Part shown: one piece after another, positions 36,510 to 48,773 of the stretch
Layout of the letters: each line of letters opens with the position of its first letter
How positions within the stretch are numbered: position 1 is the stretch's first letter
From: Pseudisothecium myosuroides
Lineage: Eukaryota > Streptophyta > Bryopsida > Hypnales > Lembophyllaceae
Direction: 5' to 3'
Length of the DNA: 64,000 nt
Assembly: GCA_951799445.1 (NCBI GenBank)
Contig: OX637288.1
Location: forward strand, 7,380,501-7,444,500
Position numbers and translations under genes: made by a program
Notes under the pieces: model-generated
The model's database searches: none
Seen by the model: the letters and a program-made list of their open reading frames with translations, nothing else
Told to the model about the DNA's origin: nothing

Positions 36510-37563
36510 TGTAGTGTCCAAAAAAAAACATGCTTGAAATCTACTTTCTAGAATATAAACTCAGCATAAACTAAGTCAATTAGCAATAGGAATCATGCTC
36601 ACATGCTTACTTAGATGCATATAGAGGTAGTTACCTCACATTGGCACATTCCTATCCCCTTTCACAATCACAATTTATACTCTCTTATCTAAAATCTCCA
36701 ATACAACCACAACAATCAATCACAGATATATCAGGTAGGGTGAACTCTTACCAAGCAAATTTCATTGAAAGCATCAATGAAGTATAATTTTTGGGTCACA
36801 TATAGACAAATTGCAACTTAGACAGGACGACATCCAAGAATGACATTTGGACATAGTAAGTACGCAAACTTTATAAGAGCTCAAAATTCAAATGATAGAA
36901 TTTTCAAATCCGTGCCCTATTTTCAGTGTCCTAATATTGCAAACATTTTGCAAGGATAGATTTATTAGAGCACACTCTTGGGGGCACACTCAGAATTAGC
37001 TGATCCTATCTTAACCCTACTGAACCAGCAAAATATAGGATCGTTGTGTTATCTCTTGACACGGTGACGAGAACATCGTTCACATATTATACATGGAGTG
37101 CCTAGAGGAAGACCCACCATTAATCAAACAACAGTAGTCCACTCTTCAAGTTGCAACCAAACCAACGGAAGCTCTTCGACAGGGTTCCTGTATCAAAGGC
37201 TTATTTTTCTGGCTACTCAATTTGAACCCTATTCTATTGGAGATGTTCAAACTTTAAACCTTCACCTTCTCAAGTAATCCTAACTCATAGTGATGTCTCG
37301 AAAACAGTTCCTAGTACAAAATACACAAGACCAAGCTCGAGGTCTTTTCCCATCAACCCAGGAAGCTGGTCCCACTACGAGGACTTCCCTCAACCTACCC
37401 ACCAACCTGAATAACATGTCTATGGATGTCACTGGAACATAACCCTCGCGACAAAAGCCCAAAAACCCCTCTTACTATACACAGCGCACCAATGGAAGGG
37501 GCAACCAAGGTTGTGACAGAACCGGAAAATAAAATCTAACTTCGTTCAACTCGACAAAGGAAC
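36510..37563. other. Intergenic DNA and probable 3' UTR of the SEUSS-like gene
   Basis: The left part is AT-rich with no signal. From about 37.0 kb the sequence becomes gene-like and directly follows the SEUSS-like stop (minus strand), so it is probably its 3' UTR. A 60-codon ORF there (37280-37462) is unsupported. Confidence 0.35.
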
Positions 37564-40500
37564 CTATGCATTTGACCTTAAGTCACTAATTTCACTTTGA
37601 GGAGTGCCGGGTAGGCTCTGCTGACCCCCGTTCACTATGCCCTGGTTGAGGGAATGCGACTGCGAGAGAACCTGACCTGTTGGTTGTGGTGTGAGCTGCT
37701 TCGAAGGAGCTGGAAACGGCTGTTGCGACAACTGGTTGAAGATAGGTGGAGCGTGGCCCCCACTCAGAGCAGATGGTGGAACTTGACTCATAGTTGATTG
37801 TCCTTGAAGCTGAGAGAGTGCTTGCGCATGATTGAGTTGCAGGTGCACCTGATTCCCAGGAAACGAGGGAGCGTTGCCACCAGCAGCACCCCCTGAGTGA
37901 GCCTGTGCAGGAACCGGACCTTGTGGTTGACTAAGGCCCGGTGACGACATTTGAGCCTGCAACTGACCAGTTGGCGGCCCGTTGGTGGGATTAGAGTTTC
38001 CAGAATGAGCCTGCGAACTGCCAGATAAATGCAAGGGTCCGGGTGGCTGCATCTGGTTATTGTATGCTTGCCCTGCTTGTGCTAATCCAAAGTTTCGTGC
38101 GTCCATTTGCCCCCGCAACTGTGACTGTAAATGGTTTGAAAACTGCGCTATTTTTGCCGTATTTGGATCTCCATGGACTTGATCCACAGCGCCAGGTTGG
38201 AGCTGACTAAGTAGGTGACCTTGAAGTTGAGACACACCTTGCTGTCCATTTGCCAGGATAACCTGCCCACCAGAATGCCTTGCAACCTGCCCTTGCTGTT
38301 GTTGTAAGTAAGGTATAGGCTGACGAGGTGTGCCTTGCGTGAAATGGTTTATTAGGGCCGTAAGAGACGGCTGGTTGGGAAGGTTCGTAAGCAAGCCTTG
38401 TTGCTGCAATTTTCGAGCACTTGGAAACTCTACCATGCTATCTGTTACATGACAAGAACAATCGGTCAGTACCAATCAGTACAAGAGACCAAACCAACTT
38501 CAATAGCAGTCTTTGACCAAATCCATTGCATAAACAAATAGAACATCTAGTGACCGCAAAAACACATAATGCAACCAAGGAGGAGCATACGTATTGGTCC
38601 GAGGCGTGTCTTCCTCTCGAATGAAATTAAGTCCTTCATGCTGTTCACGACTTCAGAGATCTACGACGAGAGCGAAAAAAGCCATGTTAGATAATGGTTT
38701 GCATGGCAAGGTTGGCCAAAAATTTGAGGTATACTATCTTCTGTAACACTAAAATGAGACACCAACCCCACCCTATCAATTACGGTGTCAAAAATCACGA
38801 GAACAGTCAATGGCTCAAACGCAATGACATAATACAGTACCTGCAAGCATCGCACATAGCGTTTAGAAAAGCCAAGATCATTAACCATAGGTGCATCCAG
38901 CTTTACAGCCAGCTGTCTTGCTGTTGTCATAAACCTGTAATCACAACCTCACTGTTTATCAATTGCTTTACTCTTGATCCCACATTCAGTTTCAGAATTG
39001 ATAATTCTAAAACGATTCACTAAGCAATAAGAATTCCATACAAGATACATAACTAAGAAAAATGTCTTCCACTCGAATCTCAATAGTTCCAGACAGAAGG
39101 TGCAATAGCAATATTAATGAAATCGTCAGAATGCCCTTCAGAATTTATGAGACTACATACGCATTGCAGTGTTTGGTCAAATTCTCTACGCTCTTGTTGA
39201 AGTCCTCATGTTCGGCCTCCATCACCAAGTTTTCTAGCTGCTGGGCCTGCTTACATACAATCATACGTGTAAGAAACCATGAGCATACTAATTTGAACTC
39301 ACCTACCACGAAACCTCGAATAGAACTCGAGAACTCGAGACACCTTACATCAGAGAAGATTGAGCAAAGCAACTGAACTACTGTTAGACGCTTCACCTGC
39401 TCTTGGAGATTCTTGCATGGCACTACTTCCTCGTGACTTTTTGTACAGAACTCCCACGCTTGAATCTGAATTATATGAATATCGCCAAGTCAATACAGTA
39501 CGCCTTCCAAGCATCAATGCACAGAATTAAGTTAAGCGTTTCTTGATTTTTAAAAATTCCACATCCGTACATCAAAACTCAGCAAGTTCGGTTCCATTTT
39601 GAAAGCCTATAAGAAGCTTAACATACCTTATATGATGGACTAAATGTCACTCGGAGAGTTCCATATCTGACCACCTGCCAAGACACAACGAGGATTGAAT
39701 CAGTATCATCATTCCGCTCAGATAAAAACTTCATTTCCTTGAACCCACACCTCAACTTACGAGAAAGTTCAAAACTCGAGAATCGTACTCATGAGCAAGC
39801 TTCTCTTATGCTAACGAATGTTAAGTAAAGGAAGCATAAATACAGAGTACAGGATATTAAGGTTTTATAGACATTGTTAAATTCCAAGTGTTTGAAAGCC
39901 TTCTCTAAAAAGCTTCGACTACCTTCAAACAATGCAACAGAAAAAATAGATTTAATTCATTTGAATCATATTTCAAGGAAGATCTGTCAGTCACTCTGCA
40001 GAACGTACCCTCAATTCAGCAAATATTGATTCGTGAACTGCCCCTGAATACTCCAGCACCATTTTCCCAGAGGGTAGAACATACCTAAAGAACAAGACAA
40101 GACACTTTCATAAATGAGCCATGAGGCGATACAGCATTTTGAGATCTGACCCTAGGGGATCTAGTCGAACTTAAAGGAGCCAAGTCCTCACTACGACAAG
40201 TTGCCAATAAATACCAAGCAACCATACATGAAAAATACTGACAACAAACGAGCTTAAACATAAAGTGAAGGTTACACCTTGATTCATAGGTGAATATCTT
40301 GTAGTCTAAGGGAGCAAAAATAAATTTTATGCTGAAAGTGATTAACATAAATAGACCCAAACAGATAGAGAGGAAGAGATGAACATACTCTTCAGCCAGA
40401 TCTAGAAATAGGAGCTCATCCAGCAGACCACTATCATATTTAATTTTAAACAGACGGGGCAGAACATCTGTGCAGGATTCTGTTCACATAAAAAGCAAAA

Positions 40501-43500
40501 ATGTCAGTTCTTTGTAGATAACCACCTCATTCCTACCAGCAACATTCTGATTAACAACACAGTGGACTACTTTTACACACTGCTCGCAACGCAGATGTAA
40601 AACCTAAGAGAATTTAGAAAGTACTCACCAAAACCTCGTCCTGGTTGCACACCACACAGATTACAAAACCAAAACTCCTGCAGTATGCACAGGTAAGGTG
40701 AGACAACACGACCATGCAAACCAGAGGCAGAACTATGATAAATAGAATGACGAAACTCCCAAGCTAAAGTTGTGCTCGCTTGACCGAACTATGTTTATAC
40801 AACTCACGTGACGACGAAACTAGTATAACAAGTACTAAGCACATCAAATTTACATATTAGGTAAGAGTTCTTGGGTACATAGATCTGGGTGCTGATCAGT
40901 ACCATGGGAAAGAGGCCCTGAGCATGCCGACCAATAGGAGAAGTGTTGTAACTGCTTAAGCACCAGCGCTTTAAAGCTCCAGGTTCAAAAAACGTGTGTA
41001 CAAGTCTTTGCCAGAAGGCAATATTGTTATCCTGCAAGGAAATTCACAAAGCGTCAAAAGGGAGAAGCTAGTGCAGAATACTGAGACAGATAAACATGTA
41101 AGAAACTTTTTGAACACTCTGAATATCTAAGCATCAAGCCAAAAAACTAAGAAGCCAGAAATCAACGGAGTACGTCAACATTCAGATAAACCAGCTCTCT
41201 TTACTAAAGAAACTTGAACACTTACAGGAGGACGCTTTCTTTGCTCTTGAATGTACAGCATGATTGTATGATTACATTCTGAAACAACAGCTGGTAGCAT
41301 ACGACTTCTGTACCCGCTATCCAGATTTCCGACTTTCAATCCTGAACCTTGAATAAGGTGGCGATTGACGAGTTTATGCCCTTGAAAAAGCTGATTTTGC
41401 ATTCTAGGCTGCATACGGGCGAGCATTTGTTGAGCAGCTCCGGTCAATGGCAAGCCATTTGCCCCCTACAACAATGGTACGAGAAATTATAATCAATACG
41501 ATAATCATTTATGTTACTTGGGAACAAATAAAGACCTGGATGCGTGGGGGAGACAAACCTCTGGTGAGAAAATGGAAATAATACAAATGTATCATGGTCA
41601 CAACAAAAGAACATACTGAATTATCTTCTACACATTAGCGAATAAACATACCACACCGATAATAAAGAAACAGAAGCTGACCAACTCCGTACTGACTCTT
41701 GAACACACTAATTAAAGACCATCCCTGATGCCAACTGAACACCTCGGTCATGACCACATAATGCTCACCTGGAATGCTTGTGCTTGGCCTGACTGAAACT
41801 GCTGTTGCTGCCCTGAGTGAAACAAGAGTTGCTGTTGCGGACCAACTCCCTGTTGTACCTGACGAGCTTGCAGGATAGCTGCTTGATTAGCTGCCGCCTG
41901 TTGCAGAGCCGCTTGCTGGTTGGCTGCTTGCGCCTGTGCATGTGCCTGTGACATTGCTTGAGCTTGAGCCTGGGCTTGGGCTTGAGCTTGGGCCTGTGCC
42001 AGTGCTTGGGCCTGTGCTTGGGTTTGGGCTTGAGCTTGGGCTTGAAGTTGGGCCTGAGCCTGCTGAATTTGTTGAGCATATGCAATATATTCTAAGCTCA
42101 GAAACTTTAAATAACAGACACAGTAAACACCAAAGAACACCAAATCTGAAGTAAAAGCCACAAATAGCTTTGAAACGGACAATAAGAACAAGAAACACCG
42201 TATCTGCTCTTAGGGATGGCACTAAAAATCCAGAAACAGAAAACAAAAAATAGGGAAACCAGAACGAAGTGCACCCTCACGTTAATATTCTAGAATGTTC
42301 CCAAAGCAGCAGTTCAACTATTGACCACTTCTACAGACCGAAGCAAACGGTGAGACTCCTGCCATTGGACTTAAAGAACTGTTTTTCAGGAAGACTTTAC
42401 TTTCTGCATCCAGGAAATACAGACCTGAGCCTGATAAAGTGACAACTGATTCCCTGACGCCATTTGCAAAGGGGATTGTTGAGAGGGTGAACGCTGAAAA
42501 TGAGCCAAATGATTCGCATTGCCCTGGCCTGCGAAATTAGATTGTTGTGAAACACCACCCAGAGACTGAGGGCCACCTTGGAAATTCCCTCCTTGCATCA
42601 TACCAAGGCTCCGAAGGGACTGAAGAGACTGCTGGCCTTGCAAATTACTCTGCTGTGTGATCTGCTGAGTCCCTTGAAAATTAGACTGTGCGCGACTCTG
42701 CCCTTGTTGCCCACGCTCTTGACTGGATTGTGGTACATTAGCTTGCCCTGATCACAAGTTATACACAACGAGACGGTCAGAACCAGTGTGCAGAGACATT
42801 CAAAAAAAACTCAGTAATCACTTTGTAGCCAAGTATGAGAGGTTTTACCGTTACTGTAAGCTGGATGTGGACTGCTTATTTCTCCAGCCTGATAACCTCC
42901 AGACTGGGTCATTCCCACCAGTTGGTGAGCAACGCTACGATTAACTTTGTTATCTCCAGAAAGCCCAGAGTGCTGGCTGCTTGTTGGAGCCGCGTCGAAA
43001 CCTGATAATTGGTTAGAGGACGTCGGTCCATGAAAACTTCCTTCTTGATAAGTGGAATCATGAGAGGATCTAAGCAGTGCTGCTTGAGTCAATGACTCCT
43101 GTGCGTATTCTGATTTCACTCGCTCCATGCCCGTGTACTCAGTCTTCACGCGCTTCGAATCGGGATATTCGGACTTCACCGCAGTAATATCCACTGGCTG
43201 CAGGTCAGCCTGAGGACCACGCATTGGCACCTGAGGCGACCTAGGGGTCGTGCCCTCGTTTGAATAAGACTGCAACGGATCTCGGCTCACCCCTTGAGAG
43301 CCCCCCGAATGTTGACTCGTACTCAAACCCGCTTGGTATTGATTACCCATTGCCTGCATAACTTGTGAACCAGGAGCAACTACCCTACCGTCATAAACAA
43401 ACTGCTGTTTGGACTGGTGTACTACCTGGCCAGAAGGACCTTGACCTTGGGGACTCTGGAGAACTTGTGCCTGCTGAGTATTGGGAGTACCAGGCCCTGC

Positions 43501-43863
43501 GATCGTTGTGCCCGACCACTCATCTGCTGGAATCAACCCACCATTGATCATTGATTTGGGAGGCATAGACTGTGATTGAGACGGGGGAATGAGAGTGGCT
43601 GAACCCACATTGCGGCCAAAGGAGTTGTGAGAATTTGAATCAAAAAAAGAGGATGAAAACTCAGACGTGATGTTTGAAGAGAAGGAGGGGTTTATAGTGC
43701 TCAGATCAATAGAGGCTGACGGGCTAGGGTGGGAGAGAGGAGAAAGTATGTTATCGCCGTTATTGATCACCTGGGAGCTATACTGTTGTAAAGGATGTGG
43801 AGAACGAGAGGCACCCAAATGCTGACGCATATCCATAGCTGCCGGACCATTGTACCTTGCCAT
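37564..43863 (-). CDS. SEU: SEUSS-like transcriptional co-regulator (LIM-binding domain)
   Basis: Fourteen coding exons (minus strand) close in phase to 1149 aa: 42849-43863, 42425-42747, 41769-42062, 41226-41465, 40903-41031, 40629-40677, 40389-40467, 40009-40084, 39627-39674, 39397-39465, 39161-39246, 38841-38934, 38591-38660 and 37564-38441. A Ser/Gln-rich N terminus carries three VK[ST]EY motifs (229-253). A Gln-Ala tract follows (about 447-510). The LDB domain spans about 600-860: DNNIAFWQRLVHTFF, LKRWCLSSY, FWFCNLC..PGRGF, LPRLFKIKYDSGLLDELLF, VRYGTLRVTFSPSYK, HCNAFMTTARQLAVKL, LGFSKRYVRCLQISEVVNSM. A Gln/Pro-rich C terminus completes it. SEUSS proteins bridge DNA-binding factors to LEUNIG co-repressors in development. 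It is longer than Arabidopsis SEUSS (about 877 aa) because of expanded Q-rich ends. It could equally be called SEUSS-LIKE; one gene cannot separate them. Confidence 0.9.
41950..42062 (-). repeat. Coding hexanucleotide repeat (Gln-Ala tract)
   Basis: Imperfect repeats of CAGGCC/CAAGCT-type hexamers encode alternating Gln-Ala for about 35 residues near the start of the third SEUSS-like exon. Synonymous variation between units suggests an old, partly stabilised tract. Short QA insertions (LA, MS, HA) interrupt it. Confidence 0.75.
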
Positions 43864-45952
43864 TCTTCCCTATCAAGGTCCACTGTTCACGACACGACAC
43901 CTACTTCATGGAAGCTATGAAATTGATCCTGCCCGAGATACTCTGCTCTTCTTTTCCCATCACACAGACGCAGATACCTTCCGCAAGTCTGGGCTTTGAT
44001 CAGGTGATTCGAAGTCATGCTCAGATATCAAATCAAAGTGGAAACTACGACAACTTAGAACTCTAACAATACGCTACCTCGTGCTCTCAACAACCCTACT
44101 CGGTTGAAACAGTGCGTTCCACCACCGAATTTCAGCCTTGAGAATATTCCAAGACAATCAAGCGGAGCCGGAAAAATGCATTCCAACGCTGATCCTCGCC
44201 CACAACCATCCTCCTGTCGATCCCACCCAGTGTCCATAACTTCATCTCTACTCCTCTAAACCAGCATGCTCTATAAGACCCTCTATTCCAACCAGCGTAG
44301 TGCGCCTACGGATCGTAATGAAGCATCCACATTTTTCCAAAGCACTTCCGCTCTACCGCCAACCCAAACCAGAGTCGCTAGGACGGAGAGGCGTCCACCT
44401 GACGGCTGCTAAAATCTGTATCACCAACGTAAGACAAGCAAAAGGTCAGTCTAAGACAATTAAACGACACACGCCACAACCATGGACCAAAGGAAATTCA
44501 ATTCGTTGTGCCTGAAAGTACTGCGGACTGTCCCTAAGCTCATATTACCAAATCACTTCTAAGCACTAAATTTCAGTCATCATGTACAATACACAATTAA
44601 GGCTCGACATTGACAACCTGCTCTCCAAAAGTAACGCGACACTGGCAGCCGCTAAATATGAACAACCTAAATGCCAAACCAGTTCGCTCAGGCAACTTCT
44701 CTGATACAACCATTCCGTCAAGACCAAAAGCTAAGCAATATTGACCACCACGACTAGTCCTCTAAAGTCTGCCCTCCCGGTCATCAAAACTTTCGCCTCC
44801 GAAGTCTTCGTTCTCCCTCACTCGACGACCTAGTATTCCAAGGGCGCAGATTTTCCTGCCTCGCTTCAACCAATTTTTCCCCGCCTTTCTTGTGCGCCTG
44901 ACTAAACTAAACATTAAAGCTTCTGTAAACCACACCGACATGCCAGAAGTGGACGTCTCCGGCTTCAAAAACTCCAAAATAGGCTTTCCTCGAAAAATGC
45001 ATAACTATAACCCCAACCGAAACCTCGCGAGTAAGACCAGGTTGTAACCTTGCGTGACGCACGCTGACTATACCAAATTGAACCTCCTCCTTCGCATTAC
45101 CACCTCACTAACCCTGACTCAGCTCCAGGAGGTACACCATTCCACCGTCGGTCCCTCACATAACGTACTCCTTCAGCAAACTAACATGCGAACCTAAACA
45201 ACAGAGCCGACGCGCCGAAAGAAGCTCTCAGCCATTCTCAATCCCCACCAAACTAAACCTCAAATGGTACTCACGTGATCCCCACAACGCACACAAGTCA
45301 CCGGATTCTCGGTCCTGCGCTTCCTTGCAGATCCCTCAAAAACTGACACTCCTCATCCACAAGTCGTTAAAACCAAATCTAGCCGCCAGACGCGGAGCTC
45401 AATGATCAAGATAAAGCGAGTGCCGGTACCTCACCGTTAATCATGATCGACACGAATCGACCGAAAGGTTCCAAGCGCAGCCTAAGACCGGGCGTCTCTC
45501 TCACTCACTCTCTCGCACACAGTAAAAACAAAAATTAAAAAAAGCCAAATAAAATAAAAACACAAAACAAAACAAACAGTACGTACCGAATCAAGCTCGG
45601 AACCACATGTCTCGCCGAAATCCCGCAACAACTTAGGGTTGGAAAACTTGGAATTCAAGACACAACACCAAACCTCGTGTTCGTACTCGCACCAACAAAA
45701 GCTCTCTAACTAATCCCAACTGCGGCATATAATCTCGAACCTCCGCAAACACAAAACAAACTAGTCGTCGCACCAAATCCAAGCGAGAATTCGTTGGCGA
45801 CCTTAAAAATGAAAACACGCCATGAATTGTTGTAATCTCGAGCTCCTGCTGCTGCGAGTGTACCTGGATCCCGAGCCTAACTGGATCCCGAATGGAGGAA
45901 GCTAAGCTAGTAAGTTGACAGTAGTAGGCCAGAGCTGGGGATCGCCATAGCC
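43864..45952 (-). other. Probable 5' leader and promoter of the SEUSS-like gene
   Basis: Balanced base composition and no repeats set this apart from the AT-rich intergenic DNA. Splice-like sites and several upstream ATGs are present on the minus strand (for example, an open frame at 44055-44237). Leader exon borders were not fixed, and no protein family is recognised. Confidence 0.4.
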
Positions 45953-46340
45953 GTGGTATGGAAGCAAAAGAGTTTCCGTTTTCTCAACTTGCGGCTGAGC
46001 TTGCGGCTGTTGCGGCTTCGCCGCCTGAGTGCGGGGGGGCAGGGAGGAAGGGGCTTGCTGGTGCTGCCAGCGGCTGCCGACGCTTCCTTGAGGCGGGTGC
46101 CGGGCCCGCCGTTTCGCCGGGTGGGGTGGAGAGGAGAGGGGGTCTGTCGCCCGGCGAACGCTCAGGCGGCTGAGTCGCTGACCAAGCGGTGCGCCCGACG
46201 TTTGCGGGGGCTGGCGGGGGACTGCGTCATTGACCGGCTGACATGTGGGCGCGGCGGCGGCGTTTCGTGTGAATGGGGTTGAGGGGGTGTGGTCTTCTAT
46301 CCATCCGGTGAGGGGGTACGGCGTGTGCCGGCAGGGGATG
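45953..46340. other. Isolated GC-rich island, possible small ORF
   Basis: A stretch over 65% GC lies just upstream of the SEUSS-like gene. It carries overlapping plus-strand frames of 71 codons (45958-46173) and 109 codons (45953-46282). The 71-codon frame begins MEAKEFPFSQLAAELAAVAA and is Ala/Gly-rich; neither resembles a known family. It may be a bidirectional promoter island or the first exon of an unrecognised gene. No convincing donor follows. Confidence 0.3.
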
Positions 46341-47220
46341 GATGTGGTTCCCGAGGGTATTTATGTTCATCCGATGCACGGCTACGCCTGACCTCTCAGT
46401 TTAGCCCTAACTCCCTTCTTTGGGGGGACTTTCATTAGGGGTTGTGACAGCGTGTGTGTTTTTTTAAGCGATTTTTCGCTCAAAAGCGATATAAAAAAAT
46501 TCCCAGGAAATCTTTGGCGAAATATTCTTGCTTTTCAGTAGATGAAATTGCCAAATCTTGGAATGGTTTCGCTCAAATTTAGATGAATGTACAGCATTTG
46601 GATGAATGAAATAAATCTTATCTATAGATTGCAAGTTTCATCCATTTCTAAGGACGTAAATAGCTGTAAATTTTTAGAGATTATCGCTTTTTGTATTGCC
46701 TAAATTATACGAAAAAAAAAAAATGGGTTGTGACACCTACTTTTTATCACTCTAAATCTTCAAAGAATGACAACGTGGCACTCTCTCCTTGAATTGTGGA
46801 GGGCCCATTTTCTAAAGATTGAAAAGTTTTTTTCTTCTTCTCTTGAAATGAAGAATGGGCTCAAAGATTGAAAAAATGTAAAGATTGAGAAATTGTGAAG
46901 ATTGAAAAAACGCAGAGAAGATTAACAAGTTGTGTATATTATCATTCATCACATGATGAAAAGGAAAGTCACACCCTCTTCACAAAGAAGGGCTCCTTTT
47001 GGCTCTTCTCTTTACTTGATACCTTCTCATTTTTCATTGAAGTTTCATGCTAGACAAAACTTTGGCATGAAGCACTCTGTTCATCATTTAGAATATGGAT
47101 GTCACACAGCTCTAGGGGGGTATTTATGAGAGAGAAAAATAATCTCCATAATGATAGAAGATTGAGATTTGGGGGAGTTAAATTTTTATCTTGACCTATT
47201 GACATGGATTATTCTTTTCC
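46341..47220. other. AT-rich intergenic DNA
   Basis: Short AAAGATTGA-type direct repeats lie at about 46815-46925. No gene is recognised. Confidence 0.4.
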
Positions 47221-47598
47221 TTTGAAAGAATAAAATATTGTCAAAGGATACGAGTATATTCTTGAGCCTTCATTGTCCAGGGAGACCGAATGTATCCGTA
47301 AACTGCCGCAATACTTCCCCTTTCAAAGAATAAAATATTGTCAAAGGATACGAGTGTATCCTTAACCTCTCATCACCCAAGGAAACCGAATGTATCCGTA
47401 AACTGCCGCAATACTTCCCCTTTCAAAGAATAAAATATTGTCAAAGGATACGAGTGTATCCTTAACCTCTCATCACCCAAGGAAACCGAATGTATCCGTA
47501 AACTGCCGCAATACTTCCCCTTTCAAAGAATAAAATATTGTCAAAGGATACGAGTGTATCCTTAACCTCTTATCACCCAAGGAAACCGAATGTATCCG
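47221..47598. repeat. Minisatellite, four units with an exact 100-bp period
   Basis: Units start at 47221, 47321, 47421 and 47521, each with TTTSAAAGAATAAAATATTG. Units 2 and 3 are identical, unit 4 differs by one base until it breaks off at about 47598, and unit 1 is more diverged. In units 2-4, GGATAC-GAGT-GTATCC is a perfect 6-bp hairpin. Non-coding. Confidence 0.9.
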
Positions 47599-47799
47599 TT
47601 GTACTTCTCTCATGATCAAATGTTACAATCTCATAACTCTCCCTTCCAAATGCAGAAATGACAGCAAATTCCAATTTATGAGGAAGGTATCTTCTACATT
47701 CAACAGTGGATATCTCAAACAATTATGCGATTTCTGAGAAATTACATCAAGCCATACCCTTCTCATAAAACGCGTTGGTCAAGCTTAGGCAGTAAAAGA

Positions 47800-48728
47800 T
47801 TAATCCCTAGAGTCCCAAGGTCATTTTTCCATCAAAAACCACTCAAAACTGCCATTTCTATAGCAAAGAGCAAAAAACAAATTTAATGATTTTTTGCATA
47901 TTTAACCGTAGGATCTTGTACTAGACTAGTGTAAGAATGTGTGGAAGAAATTTCAAAAACTTTGACCTTGTAGATTGCAAGATATTTGCATTTAAAGTGA
48001 AGGAATCAAGTTTTTTTGCACCTTGCTCAACTACATTTTTTGGCTTTGAACCTTCTTAACTTAAAACTTTTGCTCTAATGATTTTGAATTTCTAATTTTA
48101 TATGATGAAGAATTGAGTTGAGAATCTAGGAAAAAAAATTCAAAAAAGAAACACTTAGTTTTCTCTCATTAAAAAATTGATAAGTAGAAGTAGGTTCAAG
48201 ATTGAAGGAAAAATTAAATCATTAATAGCTCTAAGATATAGTTGAAATATACTAATCTCAACGGTGAGATTGTTCTAGCAAGAAATCTTAACCTTGTGAA
48301 ACTTTTTTTTTTGAAAAATTGTCAAAATTGAGTTCAGAAATGAACCCTACAAGTTATTTTTTCAAGAAGATGCTCTAATTGCCCAGAAAATAAGAATGTC
48401 CATAACTTTTGCATAACAAATCCAAATGGAATGAATCAAAGCATCCCATGTAGATAAAAATAAAATCTATATAAAAAAAATTTAAAAAAAATTTAATTTG
48501 AAGTTTTTGTGAGGGTTTTTTTGTGCCCGCCGAACTAAAATTTGGGGTTTTTGTGCCATAACTTTTGCTCCCGGGCACCGATTGAAATGAAAATTACATT
48601 TTCGGAAAGCTAATGTGATTCTCTATCTTCACAAAAAATTCAGAAAATTATGACAAATATTGAGACCGTAAGAGCCTGCCCAAAATCCATTTTGTCCCCC
48701 GAGGGGACAACGGGACTTTAGAGGTTAA
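47800..48728. mobile_element. TTAA-type element, 929 bp
   Basis: It starts TTAATCCCTAGAGTCCCAAG and ends GACTTTAGAGGTTAA. The interior shares landmarks with the next copy in the same order: AAAACTGCCATTTCT, ACCGTAGGATCTTG, TGCTCCCGGGCACCGATTG, GCCTGCCCAAAATCC. Near the right end GTCCCC-CGA-GGGGAC (48694-48708) is a perfect hairpin. There is no coding frame. It is slightly more diverged at its tips than its neighbour. Confidence 0.75.
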
Positions 48729-48773
48729 AGAACTTAGTTAGAAGAAAAGTCTACTTTTGAAACAAAAGAGATT

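Noticed and set aside
47221..47598. CRISPR-like array
   Set aside because: The repeats are contiguous 100-bp units without unique spacers, in a plant nuclear context. This is a minisatellite.
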